The notes under the pieces were generated by a model. The model was not told where the DNA came from and ran no database searches. It saw nothing but the letters and a program-made list of their open reading frames with translations. From positions 1 to 64,000 of the forward strand of contig CAYMJJ010000001.1 in NCBI GenBank assembly GCA_964390445.1: 64,000 nucleotides of DNA. Reading direction: 5' to 3'. Origin of the DNA: Anderseniella sp964390445 (GTDB lineage: Bacteria > Pseudomonadota > Alphaproteobacteria > Rhizobiales > Aestuariivirgaceae). Positions within the stretch are counted from its first letter, which is position 1; each line of letters starts with the position of its first letter. Position numbers and translations under genes: made by a program. Of the stretch, positions 1 to 8,216 are shown piece after piece.

Positions 1-41
1 TGTGAGAAGGGCTGGTGGGCCATCCAGATGGAGGGTTTTCC

Positions 42-281
42 ATGGCCGCCGATTATCACGACGAATCCCGCTCCCACCCGCCGGAGTACCGGACGCGGTC
101 AGGGTCTTCAAATGGCTGGCTGCTGGCGCTCGCTGCCGCAGCACTGCTGGGCTTGCTGGCGTTCTTCACGTTCTCCGGTGCTGAACAGCCGGACACACTG
201 TCGACAGCACCGCAATCGCAGCCCGAAACCGTGGCGCCTGCCCCTGCCTTGCCAACACCGGCTCCGGCACCGGCGCAATAG
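42..281 (+). CDS. small single-pass membrane protein, unknown
   Basis: Encodes 79 residues. A polar N-terminus (about 1-33) is followed by one hydrophobic segment (about 34-54, rich in Leu and Ala) and a Pro/Ala-rich tail (APAPALPTPAPAPAQ), so it is probably a single-pass inner-membrane protein with a flexible periplasmic Pro-Ala tail. I do not recognise a family. An in-frame start at 15 would add nine residues, but the ATG at 42 follows a purine-rich GGAGGG stretch and gives a more typical polar beginning. It is convergent with the methyltransferase downstream, with a hairpin between them. The window starts just upstream, so its operon context is unknown. Confidence 0.5.
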   Translation: MAADYHDESRSHPPEYRTRSGSSNGWLLALAAAALLGLLAFFTFSGAEQPDTLSTAPQSQPETVAPAPALPTPAPAPAQ

Positions 282-320
282 CAAGGTTCAAACCGCAGAC
301 TGACGCCACCCTGCTTCACC

Positions 321-359
321 CTGCCGGATTGTGCGCCGACGCAAGCGCCAGTCCGGCAG
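321..359 (+). terminator. hairpin between convergent genes
   Basis: CTGCCGGA (321-328) pairs perfectly with TCCGGCAG (352-359), with an inner GCGC/GCGC pairing, and TCTTTGG follows. It lies between the ends of the small membrane protein gene and the methyltransferase gene and could terminate either. The T tract is weak. Confidence 0.4.
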
Positions 360-379
360 TCTTTGGCAGCGCCGGGCCG

Positions 380-1180
380 TCAGCCGGGCTTGTGCCATAG
401 CATGTACAGGCCAAGCGGCGGCAACGCCTCGGCAGTCTCGAGGTCTTCGCAGAAGTTGGAAATGTCGCGGCCGACCTCGTCCATGAATTGCAGTTCCAAG
501 CCCGCCATAATCCCCGCGTTGACCAGGTCGCACATCTTGTGCGTGAACGAGTAATTCGGCGTCGAGTCATATGCCTCGTGGCCGTAGTAATCGAGCCCTG
601 CAGTTTCCTTGAACGGCTCCGTCCGGAAATAGGAATGCGTCAACCGCGACGGACCGCCGCCGGGGTCGGGTTCATACATCATCAGCACCGGGTGCATCTC
701 TTCCATCACCCAGTGGCCACCCGGCTTCACCAGCGCCGCCACCGCCGCGAAGAACCCCTTGATGTCGGGCATCCACCCTGTCACGCCGATGGTGGTCATG
801 ACGATGTCGAACCGGCCAGCGAGTTCCGCCGGCAACGCGTAGACGTTAGCTTCCAGGAAGCTCATGTCTGCACGACCGGCTGCCATCGCCAGTTCGCGTC
901 CCTGTTCGAGGAACGCCGGAGCCTGGTCAATGCCGAGACACTCGCCTGCCCCCATGCCCTTGGCTGACAGCAGGTCGAGGCCATTGTTGCAGCACACCTG
1001 CACCACGCTCTTGCCGCTGATGCCGACCCGTTCCAGCATCGCGACGTATTCATCCGACAGGTGGTTGTAGCCACCTGCCAGAGATGCTTTCAGCCGTTCC
1101 TGGTTGTGCCTGGCATGGCGTGGTGCGGCCTCGTTCCACGCCTCGCGGTTGGCCGCCACATAGTCTGTAGTGTCTGGCAT
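380..1180 (-). CDS. class I SAM-dependent methyltransferase
   Basis: Encodes 266 residues with a Rossmann-type methyltransferase fold. Motif I is degenerate (VVQVCCNNGLDLLSA, about 58-72), followed by an acidic strand end (GECLGIDQAP) that should contact the SAM ribose, then VMTTIGVTGWMPD and a post-III KPGGHWVMEEMHP segment. The methyl acceptor cannot be read from sequence; the family includes small-molecule and quinone-type methyltransferases. It lies 12 bp downstream of the creatinase-like gene on the same strand, so the two are probably co-transcribed and may act on related substrates (inference). Confidence 0.8.
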   Translation of the reverse strand: MPDTTDYVAANREAWNEAAPRHARHNQERLKASLAGGYNHLSDEYVAMLERVGISGKSVVQVCCNNGLDLLSAKGMGAGECLGIDQAPAFLEQGRELAMAAGRADMSFLEANVYALPAELAGRFDIVMTTIGVTGWMPDIKGFFAAVAALVKPGGHWVMEEMHPVLMMYEPDPGGGPSRLTHSYFRTEPFKETAGLDYYGHEAYDSTPNYSFTHKMCDLVNAGIMAGLELQFMDEVGRDISNFCEDLETAEALPPLGLYMLWHKPG

Positions 1181-1192
1181 CTCAGCCCCCTG

Positions 1193-2362
1193 CTAGATCA
1201 TCTCCAGCGGCACGTCTCCGCTGCCTGCAATCATCTCCAGTCCGCCCTCGCCCAGGTGATACGTGCCGCCCATGATGACGCCAAGCCCCTCGTCCAGCAA
1301 TTGCAGGTAACCGTGCAGCACGAACACCATGCCCGGCTGCATCACCTGGTCCGACCCGCGCGCAATCTGCAAGGGCTCCAGCCAGATCGGCGGATAGGCG
1401 ACCCCGATACCATAGCCGAAGCGCATCACTGCAGCGTCTTCCAGCCCTGCCTTGCGCACCGGCACCAGAGACGCCTCCTCGACCTCTGCCACCGGCACGC
1501 CGGGTCTGACCGCCGCGATGCCCGCTGCCAGCGATTGCCGGCAGACCTCATACACCTCGCGCGCCCGCGCAGATGGAGTACCGCAGGCAAACGTATGCAC
1601 CGCCGTGGCATGATAGCGCCGTTCCACCCCGGCAAACTCCAGGTGCACCAGATCACCGCGCTGTATCACCCGTTCGCGCGGCGTGGCGTGCCCGCCCGGC
1701 GTGCGCTCACCAGACGACAGCTCGGTCGGTATTGACCAGTAGTCGCTGCCTGACGACCGCATGGCGTGTTCAATCACACCCGCCAGTTCGATCTCCGTCA
1801 TTCCAGGCCGCAGCGCCGCCCGGGCCGCCGCAATTCCCTTGTTGGCATGGACACCTGCCTGGCGCAGGTAGACCAGTTCAGCCGCCGACTTGATCAGCCT
1901 GGGCTGGCCCATGATCGCCGTCACGTCCACGATCTGTGCCGGCGCAACCGCCCGGGCAATCGCCTCGCCCAGCGCGTGGGTCACGGCGTAGGACTGCGTC
2001 TCGATACCCACCTTGCCGCCAGTCAGACCCTTCTCGCGGGCAACCTGTGCAATCAGTCCTGGCACGTCGTCCGCCATGAGCCGGTAGACGCGCAGGTCCT
2101 TCACCCAGCTTGATTCCCGCGCGAGCAGCACATCGGTGTCCCGAAGCACGATAGCCGGGTCATCACCGCTTACCGCAAACACCAGCGCCTGCGGACTGTT
2201 GACGCTTACCCACGAGTCGTAGCCGCCATAATAGTAAAGGCTCTCCGGTGCCATCGAGATGCACACGTCGATGCCGGCTTCGGCCAACTTCACGCGCGCT
2301 TCATCGAGCCGGCGCCGGTGTTCTGTTTCGCTGAAACTGGCATAGGGGATAGTGTCTGACAT
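1193..2362 (-). CDS. M24 (pita-bread) family protein, creatinase/DoeA-like, metal ligands lost
   Basis: Encodes 389 residues: an N-terminal creatinase_N-like domain (about 15-150) and a C-terminal M24 pita-bread domain (about 160-380). All five canonical metal ligands are replaced. The first Asp is E242, the second Asp is T253, the GHGIG His is Y317, the EPG Glu is in LHG (349-351), and the final Glu position is Gly. It is therefore unlikely to be a metallo-aminopeptidase. The segment GYGIGVAYPP followed by Trp resembles the metal-free creatinase and ectoine-hydrolase (DoeA) branch, which hydrolyses C-N bonds of small amidines or amides. It is first gene of a pair with the methyltransferase and divergent from the DUF599 gene. 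The substrate is unknown. Confidence 0.75.
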   Translation of the reverse strand: MSDTIPYASFSETEHRRRLDEARVKLAEAGIDVCISMAPESLYYYGGYDSWVSVNSPQALVFAVSGDDPAIVLRDTDVLLARESSWVKDLRVYRLMADDVPGLIAQVAREKGLTGGKVGIETQSYAVTHALGEAIARAVAPAQIVDVTAIMGQPRLIKSAAELVYLRQAGVHANKGIAAARAALRPGMTEIELAGVIEHAMRSSGSDYWSIPTELSSGERTPGGHATPRERVIQRGDLVHLEFAGVERRYHATAVHTFACGTPSARAREVYEVCRQSLAAGIAAVRPGVPVAEVEEASLVPVRKAGLEDAAVMRFGYGIGVAYPPIWLEPLQIARGSDQVMQPGMVFVLHGYLQLLDEGLGVIMGGTYHLGEGGLEMIAGSGDVPLEMI

Positions 2363-2424
2363 GGGTCTGGAAACACTCGTGATGCCGCTGGCAAGGCCGG
2401 TCGGCGGGTTGTAGGCTCGCGGCC

Positions 2425-3135
2425 ATGATACCTGCAGACTTCACCCTTGCCCACGCCATTGCCATCGCGCTGCTGTTTGCCGCATGGACGCTCTATTCGC
2501 CCCTGCTGCGGCTGTTCGGGCGCGGCACGCTCAATGCCCAGCTTGGTGCCGTCCGCCTGCGCTGGATGACGCTGTCGACCAGCCGCCAGAACCGCACCTT
2601 CGATGCACTGTTGCTCAACCAGATCATCAACTCGGTGTCATTCTTCGGGTCCGCAACGCTGATCGTGGTGGCAGGCCTGCTCGGCACTTTCGCCAACGTG
2701 AAGGCGGTGAACGAGGTCATCTCCGGACTTCACTTTTTTGCACCCATGAGCGTTGAACTGCTGGCTGTCAATCTAGGTGTGGTAGTGCTGGTGCTCGCCA
2801 TCAGCTTCTTCTCGTTCACCTACGCACTCAGGAAGCTGATCTATACCGTCGCGCTGACTGGCGGCTTGCCCGAACAGGCCGAGCAGACGCCGTTGATCAA
2901 GGCACAGATCGAGGCCACGTCCGTGGTGCTGTCGGAGGCCATCCGCAGTTTCAACAACGGCATCCGCGGATTCTACTATGCCGTCGCTGCCCTGTTCCTG
3001 CTGGTTGATCCAATCGCCTGCATGGTGGCCACCTGCGCAGTGATGGCGATGCTGTTCTGGCGCCAGACAATGACACCGACCGCACGCGCCATCGGTGCCT
3101 ATGTGGACGCATTGACCCGGGATCACCAGCAATGA
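2425..3135 (+). CDS. DUF599 family integral membrane protein
   Basis: Encodes 236 residues with about four hydrophobic segments: an N-terminal one (about 6-28), one near 70-92, one near 108-132 and a C-terminal pair near 185-215. The loop pattern (LRRRW-like RLRWMTLSTSRQNRTFDALLLNQIINSV, split by the first segments) fits the DUF599 family of proteobacterial inner-membrane proteins of unknown function. It starts 62 bp from the divergent creatinase-like gene and lies 50 bp upstream of the dioxygenase gene, possibly in one transcript with it. Confidence 0.7.
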   Translation: MIPADFTLAHAIAIALLFAAWTLYSPLLRLFGRGTLNAQLGAVRLRWMTLSTSRQNRTFDALLLNQIINSVSFFGSATLIVVAGLLGTFANVKAVNEVISGLHFFAPMSVELLAVNLGVVVLVLAISFFSFTYALRKLIYTVALTGGLPEQAEQTPLIKAQIEATSVVLSEAIRSFNNGIRGFYYAVAALFLLVDPIACMVATCAVMAMLFWRQTMTPTARAIGAYVDALTRDHQQ

Positions 3136-3185
3136 CCAGCACGCTTCACCGACCCACCTGACGATCAATCAAGAGGATCACCCAC

Positions 3186-4046
3186 ATGCCCATGTTGACC
3201 AGTAGGCAGGTTGCCGACTTTGAGCGCAATGGCTGCATAACAGTGGAAGATGCCGTAACACCACAACAGCTCGATGGCATGCGGGCGGCCTTCGACCGCT
3301 GGGTTGAGGGGTCGCGCCAGCATGCCACCCCCTATGGTGAACAGGCCGACGGACGGCCCCGATTCGACCTCGAACCGGGTCACACGGCGGATCGGCCCGG
3401 GCTGCGCCGCGTCGCTTCGCCCACCGAGCTGGAGGACATCTTCCTCGACGTACTGACCAATTCCAGCATGATCGCCATGTTGCAGGACCTGATCGGGCCA
3501 GACATGCGCCTGCATCATTCCAAGCTCAACTCCAAGCTGCCCGGTACCGCGACCACCGTGAAGTGGCATCAGGATTTCACCTACGACCCGCACTCGAACG
3601 ACGATGTCGTTACCTGCCTCGTGTTCCTTGATGACGTCACCGAACTGAACGGCCCGTTACGGGTGGTGCCCGGCTCGCACAAGGGGCCACTTTACAGTCT
3701 GCGCCAGAACGGCAGGTTTACTGGCGCCATCGCGGAAGAACACGTCGCAGACATGGACGCGCGCGCCATCGCCCAGATGGGCAAGGCCGGGTCGGCCTGC
3801 CTGATGCATTCGCGGGTGCTGCATGCCTCAAGCGCCAACGCATCTGACACGCCGCGCACGCTGTTCATCGCCGAGATCGCTGCTGCCGATGCCATGCCGC
3901 TCACACCCAACCCGTTGCCAAGCCGCCATGCCGGGCTGCTGCTGGCTGGTACCGAGCCTGGCCGCATCCGCGCCACCAGCTTCGAAATGGAGATGCCGGA
4001 AATCCCCACCGGTGCATCCTTCTTCGATCAACAGACCGCAATGTAA
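3186..4046 (+). CDS. phytanoyl-CoA dioxygenase (PhyH) family 2OG-Fe(II) oxygenase
   Basis: Encodes 286 residues of a double-stranded beta-helix dioxygenase. The iron triad is visible as H128-x-D130 (WHQDF) and a distal H213 (HSRVLHAS), and R224 (TPRTLF) is placed to bind the 2-oxoglutarate carboxylate. NGPLRVVPGSHKGPL is the typical family core. It would hydroxylate a small substrate at the cost of O2 and 2-oxoglutarate; the substrate is not evident. RBS GAGGA lies just before the ATG. It is followed 14 bp later by the DUF4281 gene, so they probably share a transcript. Confidence 0.85.
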   Translation: MPMLTSRQVADFERNGCITVEDAVTPQQLDGMRAAFDRWVEGSRQHATPYGEQADGRPRFDLEPGHTADRPGLRRVASPTELEDIFLDVLTNSSMIAMLQDLIGPDMRLHHSKLNSKLPGTATTVKWHQDFTYDPHSNDDVVTCLVFLDDVTELNGPLRVVPGSHKGPLYSLRQNGRFTGAIAEEHVADMDARAIAQMGKAGSACLMHSRVLHASSANASDTPRTLFIAEIAAADAMPLTPNPLPSRHAGLLLAGTEPGRIRATSFEMEMPEIPTGASFFDQQTAM

Positions 4047-4060
4047 CAGCTATCCAGGCC

Positions 4061-4522
4061 ATGCTGATGTCCCCCGAAACAGCCTTCACCATCATCAACA
4101 CCGGCATCCTGCCAGCATGGTTGCTGCTGGCACTCGCCCCGCGATGGCAAGTGACAATGACCCTCATTCACGGCGGCTGGTATATCGCTGCCTACTGCGT
4201 GATTTACGTGGCAGTGCTCATCTATGCCATCGGCTTCACGCCCGGTGTTGAAGGAGCAGGCTTCGACAGTCTGGGAGCCGTCAGCCTGCTGTTCTCGACG
4301 CCGCTCGGCGTGCTGATCGGCTGGGTGCACTTCCTGGCGTTCGACCTGTTCGTCGGTGCCTGGATTGCACGTGACGGCCACCGCCGCGGACTATCACACT
4401 GGCTGTTGCTGCCATGCCTCGCGTTGTCGTTCCTGTTCGGGCCTGCGGGCCTGCTGGCGTACCTGATCCTGCGCCTCGTCCGCATCCGCAGGTTTTCAGG
4501 GCTACAGGAAGTTGCCAGCTAG
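4061..4522 (+). CDS. DUF4281 (ABA4-like) membrane protein
   Basis: Encodes 153 residues with four hydrophobic segments (about 8-26, 38-58, 72-98 and 112-135). The core LLFSTPLGVLIGWVHFLAFDLFVG, read across two helices, is the hallmark of DUF4281, the family of the plant ABA4 neoxanthin-synthesis protein. Bacterial members are uncharacterised. A second in-frame ATG at 4067 is equally plausible as start. It ends two bases before the convergent DUF2161 gene. Confidence 0.75.
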   Translation: MLMSPETAFTIINTGILPAWLLLALAPRWQVTMTLIHGGWYIAAYCVIYVAVLIYAIGFTPGVEGAGFDSLGAVSLLFSTPLGVLIGWVHFLAFDLFVGAWIARDGHRRGLSHWLLLPCLALSFLFGPAGLLAYLILRLVRIRRFSGLQEVAS

Positions 4523-4524
4523 GG

Positions 4525-5226
4525 TCAGGACTCAGCCTGCGCCAACTGCTCCAGATGGCCGGCAAACGCTTCCGCTGCGGCCTTACCAGCGGGCGACAAC
4601 GCATAAATTCCGCGCTCGACCCGGACGAACCATCCATAATGATTGTCCGCCATGATGGTGCGCGCCCGCAAAACGCCTACTGCCGTCGCCACGCTGGCAG
4701 CCTTCGCGGGCCCGGTATCACGCAACACGCCCAGGCAGCGCAACGCATCCTGCCGGTAAGATGTCATCAGCCTGGCACGGGTCTGGCCCCCGGTATTCGG
4801 ATCACCGGTGCGCCGCGCAAATTCCCTGAGCAGTTTCTGGCGCGGACGGCTTGCCTTGCGCGGACGGGCCGCCAACGAGTCGGCCAGCACGTCCACGGCT
4901 GCCGTTGCGCTACACACCGTCATCACGCCGATGCCGAGGCATTTGCACAGCTGAACGTTGCGGCGCAGGGCTTTCGCATCGGCCCGGCCTGAGCCTGCAG
5001 GCACCGCGACATACACGAGGTCGGTCAGCTTGAGCCGTTCGACGGCCTGGTGAAACAGCGCCAGGCTGAACCCGGTTTTCAGTTCAACGACCAGCGGCTC
5101 TTCACCGTCGCGGCACGCCACGATGTCGACCGCGCCGACCTCGGCCTTGACCACATAGCCCCACGCTTCAAGCAGCCGCTTGACCGGTTCATAGAGATCG
5201 GTTTCTCGCACACGCTGGACAGCCAT
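4525..5226 (-). CDS. DUF2161 family PD-(D/E)XK-type protein
   Basis: Encodes 233 residues. The N-terminal half has a nuclease-fold core: RETDLYEPVKRLLE, then GAVDIVACRDGEEPLVVELK with the D...ExK catalytic pattern. The C-terminal half looks like a winged-helix segment (RQDALRCLGVLRDTGPAKAA...GIYALSPAGKAAAE). The family is annotated as a phosphodiesterase or nuclease of unknown target. The ATG at 5226 is preferred over 5238 because AGGA sits four bases upstream of it. Convergent with the DUF4281 gene. Confidence 0.75.
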   Translation of the reverse strand: MAVQRVRETDLYEPVKRLLEAWGYVVKAEVGAVDIVACRDGEEPLVVELKTGFSLALFHQAVERLKLTDLVYVAVPAGSGRADAKALRRNVQLCKCLGIGVMTVCSATAAVDVLADSLAARPRKASRPRQKLLREFARRTGDPNTGGQTRARLMTSYRQDALRCLGVLRDTGPAKAASVATAVGVLRARTIMADNHYGWFVRVERGIYALSPAGKAAAEAFAGHLEQLAQAES

Positions 5227-5285
5227 GCCATCCTGCATAGACGCAGTGCCGTGAGTCTTGAAGCCCCCGCAGGCGCGCCCGGCCG

Positions 5286-5528
5286 TCAGGCTGCGACAGC
5301 TTCGGTCCGCTGGCTTTCGTTCAGCAGGATGATCTCGATGATCTGCGACTTGGCGACCAGCGAAAAATCGCCGTTCTCGTGCAGGAACTCCACCACGGCA
5401 CCATCGCCGCCAAGCGCACGGCGCACTTCACTGGTGACAGGCAGCATCAGTGTGCCGGACACAACGCGTCCGTCTGCGAGCACCAGCTTTACTGGCTCGG
5501 TCTTTTTCTGGTTCGGATTATTGAACAT
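5286..5528 (-). CDS. conserved small protein, unknown
   Basis: Encodes 80 residues that look like a compact beta-rich domain (VKLVLADGRVVSGTLML, then VVEFLHENGDFSLVAK, IIEIILLNES). The DGRVVSGTL turn resembles small domains that bind RNA or ligands through a beta-barrel, but I cannot assign a family. No signal peptide or membrane segment. It lies 59 bp upstream of the DUF2161 gene on the same strand and is separated from the transglutaminase gene behind it by an AT-rich stretch that may hold its promoter. Confidence 0.6.
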   Translation of the reverse strand: MFNNPNQKKTEPVKLVLADGRVVSGTLMLPVTSEVRRALGGDGAVVEFLHENGDFSLVAKSQIIEIILLNESQRTEAVAA

Positions 5529-5608
5529 TGAGGGGGCTGTAACTCCAAGGGGCCTTATCGCCTGCCTTTTTACCCACGCGGATTTAAACTTCTGGCGTTA
5601 ACGGTCGC

Positions 5609-5628
5609 GAAAATTGATCCAAATTTTC
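5609..5628 (-). repeat. AT-rich inverted repeat downstream of transglutaminase gene
   Basis: GAAAATT (5609-5615) and AATTTTC (5622-5628) are perfect inverted arms around a six-base spacer. The site lies in the 129-bp AT-rich gap 5529-5657, after the stop of the minus-strand transglutaminase gene and ahead of the 80-aa gene. It could be a weak terminator or an operator; there is no T tract on the minus strand. Confidence 0.3.
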
Positions 5629-5657
5629 AGCAAAGTTTTCGCCGGTTAAACCCGGAT

Positions 5658-6724
5658 TCAAGCCCGCGCCATGTAGGCCGACGTGGTGGTCTGCCCACCC
5701 AGACCGCGCTGCTGCGGATGCGGGCGTTCGCGCAGCATCTCGATCAGCGTTGCATCGTCGGTCCCATCGGCCAGTTCGTGTGTCCACACCCGGAACATGG
5801 TCAGCTCGTAGGCACCAAACGATGTGACCATGGCCACGTCAGATGCGTCGTCGCCCCGCACCATCAGGATGCGGCCGATGCGAGGCACGTTGTAGCGGGC
5901 ATCGAACGTNNNNNNNNNNNNNNNNNNNNNNNNNNNNNNNNNNNNNNNNNNNNNNNNNNNNNNNNNNNNNNNNNNNNNNNNNNNNNNNNNNNNNNNNNNN
6001 NNNNNNNNNCCCGCACCATCAGGATGCGGCCGATGCGAGGCACGTTGTAGCGGGCATCGAACGTGTGCCACCGGCCGTCCAGGTACACCTCGAACCAGGC
6101 GCAGAAATCGTCAAAGCCCGCATCCGGCACGCCGATGTCGCCGAGGTAGCCGCTGCAATAGCGCGCAGGGATATTCATCGCCCGGCACAGGCTGATGGCC
6201 AGGTGGGCAAAATCGCGGCACACGCCCGTCTTTTCCGCCAGAACGTGACCGGCGGTCTTGTCGGGTCGGCCGAATTTGTAGTCGAAGGTGACGTAATCAT
6301 GGACAAAGTCGCAAATGGCCTGCACCCGCGCCCAGCCGAGCGGCGTCTGGCCAAACTGCTTCCACGCAAACTCCCCGAGCGTGTCTGAATCGCAATACCG
6401 GCTGGCCATGAGAAACCGCAGCGTATCGTCGGGCAGCTGCGGTATCTCGAGTTGCTTCGCGTCCGGCACCACGGCATCAGGGCGCGCATCGAACTCGACA
6501 ACGCAATCTGACCAGTAGGTCGACTGACCTTGCGGCGCGGTGGTGCGGGTGATGCGATTACCGAACCCGTCGACATACTCGCGAACGTCATCACCTGCCG
6601 TGCAGCGAACCCGGTCCTCGCCAATGAACCGGCCGGTGAAACCGCTGTGCACCGACAACGCCAGCAACATCGGCACCGGCGCCGGGCATGACACGGCAAT
6701 TTCAAAACCGATGCGGATGAGCAT
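5658..6724 (-). CDS. transglutaminase-like protein interrupted by a scaffold gap
   Basis: A cysteine-protease-fold transglutaminase-like protein. The N-terminal part (MLIRIGFEIAVSCPAP) starts at the ATG at 6724. The core Cys is in KTGVCRDFAHL and the acidic residue is in TFDARYN, but the position usually filled by the catalytic His (HAW) reads CAW (DDFCAWFEVYLD). The frame is broken at 5910-6009 by 100 Ns flanked by identical 55-bp copies. Removing the Ns plus one copy (155 bp) restores one frame that continues RILMVRGDDASDVAMVTSFG to the TGA at 5658, giving roughly 303 residues. The gene is therefore probably intact in the organism. Divergent from a second transglutaminase gene. Confidence 0.75.
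5855..6064. other. assembly gap (100 N) with 55-bp duplicated edges
   Basis: Ns occupy 5910-6009. The 55 bases before the gap (5855-5909) are identical to the 55 bases after it (6010-6064). This is what a scaffolder leaves when two contigs overlap by one k-mer but are joined with a fixed N spacer. Collapsing it restores the reading frame of the transglutaminase-like gene. Confidence 0.9.
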
Positions 6725-6824
6725 GGCGGCAATCCTTGTGTGGAAGACGATGAGTGACCATGTTGACAGGGCTTCTCCCGTCGGGGACACAACCCATCTA
6801 CGGATGGGCGCGCCAAAGGTTCCA

Positions 6825-7709
6825 ATGGTCACAGCTGTTCGCATCCAGCATACCACACGGTATCGCTACAATCAGCCTGTCATGTTCGGTGATCACCGCA
6901 TGCTGCTGCGTCCGCGCGACGGCCATGACATGCGGCTGGTGTCGTCAGCGATCTTCATCTCGCCGGAGCCAAGCCTACGCTGGTACTTCGACACGTTCGG
7001 CAACTCGGTCGCCATCGCGTCGTTCCCGGACCCGGCTGATACCCTTGAAATCCGCAGTGAACTGCTGGTGCGGCGGTTTTCCCACGAGGACTTCCTGGTC
7101 TCTCCCGATCGCGTCGGGACAGCCATGCCGGTCACCTATGCGGATGAAGACCGGGTGGACCTCGCGCCCTTCATGCAACTTGAAAACCCCGGCGACCGGG
7201 AGGTGCTGGCCAACTGGCTCGACGGTTCGATGACCAACAGGCCGGACGAGGTGCTGGCATTCCTGCGCCAGCTGTCGGACCTGATCCACGCAACCTTCAC
7301 CTATCAACGCCGGGAACCACTGGGCACGCAGAGTGCCGCAACCACCATCCAGCGAGGCTCCGGCACCTGCCGCGATTTTGCGCTGCTGTTCATGGAGGCC
7401 GCCCGTCACTTCGGTTTCGCGGCGCGATTCGTGACCGGCTACCTCAATACCGCCCGAAACGGCGCACCCGACCACCAGGGCGGCGGTTCAACCCACGCCT
7501 GGGCGGAAATATACCTGCCGGAAGAAGGCTGGATCGAGTTCGACCCGACCAACCGCATCGTTGGCAGTTCAGCGCTGATCCGCATTGCCGTAACCCGGAC
7601 ACCATTCCAGGCCACACCGATCTCGGGCACCTATGTGCACACGCCCGGCACCGAATTTCTTGGCATGGACGTATCGGTGGACGTTCGCACGGAAGCCTAC
7701 GAGCGTTGA
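6825..7709 (+). CDS. transglutaminase-like protein with N-terminal beta domain
   Basis: About 294 residues. An N-terminal bacterial transglutaminase-like beta domain (VRIQHTTRYRYNQPV, the usual opening) precedes the core, where the Cys (GSGTCRDFALLF), His (GGSTHAWAEIYLP) and Asp (WIEFDPTNRIVG) triad is complete. Bacterial members are thought to be proteases or amidases rather than crosslinking enzymes. An upstream ATG at 6750 is in frame and has GGAAG before it, but the domain begins at 6825. Paired head-to-head with a second transglutaminase-like gene, an arrangement common in alphaproteobacteria. Confidence 0.8.
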   Translation: MVTAVRIQHTTRYRYNQPVMFGDHRMLLRPRDGHDMRLVSSAIFISPEPSLRWYFDTFGNSVAIASFPDPADTLEIRSELLVRRFSHEDFLVSPDRVGTAMPVTYADEDRVDLAPFMQLENPGDREVLANWLDGSMTNRPDEVLAFLRQLSDLIHATFTYQRREPLGTQSAATTIQRGSGTCRDFALLFMEAARHFGFAARFVTGYLNTARNGAPDHQGGGSTHAWAEIYLPEEGWIEFDPTNRIVGSSALIRIAVTRTPFQATPISGTYVHTPGTEFLGMDVSVDVRTEAYER

Positions 7710-7866
7710 CCCTCAACGCCACCGCACGTTGCTGCTGCACCGGCTCATACACCAATTCTTAGGAATACCATGAGACATTGAGCGCAGTGGAAGCCCCGCC
7801 GGGCCCTGCTGCGCTGCGCCCTGCCGGGCCGCGCATATGTTTATAGCGTACTGTGTGGATTGATTG

Positions 7867-8052
7867 ATGCAGAACGACAAAACGCCTTGCAACGTGTACG
7901 AAGCCGCGGGCCGCGAGGAATGGACTGCGCCCAGGCTTCAGGTGCACTCGATCAGCCAGATCACCCAGCTCGGCTTTGCCACCAATTGCGATGGCGGCTT
8001 CGGCCTGCCCGCCATCGACGGTGATGCCGTCTTCTGCCGGCGGCGTCGCTGA
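7867..8052 (+). CDS. 61-aa peptide resembling a RiPP (lasso-like) precursor
   Basis: Encodes 61 residues. The middle W19-x-A-P-R-L24 followed by ISQIT (29-33) resembles the leader pattern of many alphaproteobacterial lasso-type precursors (aromatic-x-x-P-x-L, then a conserved Thr just before the core). The following stretch GFATNCDGGFGLP starts with Gly and has Asp seven residues on, a possible macrolactam pair, although the Thr sits at -3 rather than the usual -2. The end is basic (CRRRR) with two Cys (41, 57). No lasso cyclase or leader-peptidase gene is adjacent; the two transglutaminase-like genes upstream are only distant relatives of the lasso B2 peptidase. RBS is weak. It could equally be a random ORF. 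Confidence 0.35.
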   Translation: MQNDKTPCNVYEAAGREEWTAPRLQVHSISQITQLGFATNCDGGFGLPAIDGDAVFCRRRR

Positions 8053-8216
8053 CGGCTCGCTTTTCCGGCAATCGGTTTGCGCATTTCAGGATGACAAACC
8101 TGACGGGCATCGCTAATTTGCGGCCCAATTCATCACCGGCAATGACCTTGCTCAAGTCGTCTTGCAACCAGCAAGGCGCATGACCGGCAAATGCCTGACG
8201 CATTCGAGGAACAGAG

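Noticed and set aside
5910..6009. Insertion or frameshift in the transglutaminase-like gene
   Set aside because: The 55-bp duplicated edges and frame restoration identify it as a scaffolding artefact.
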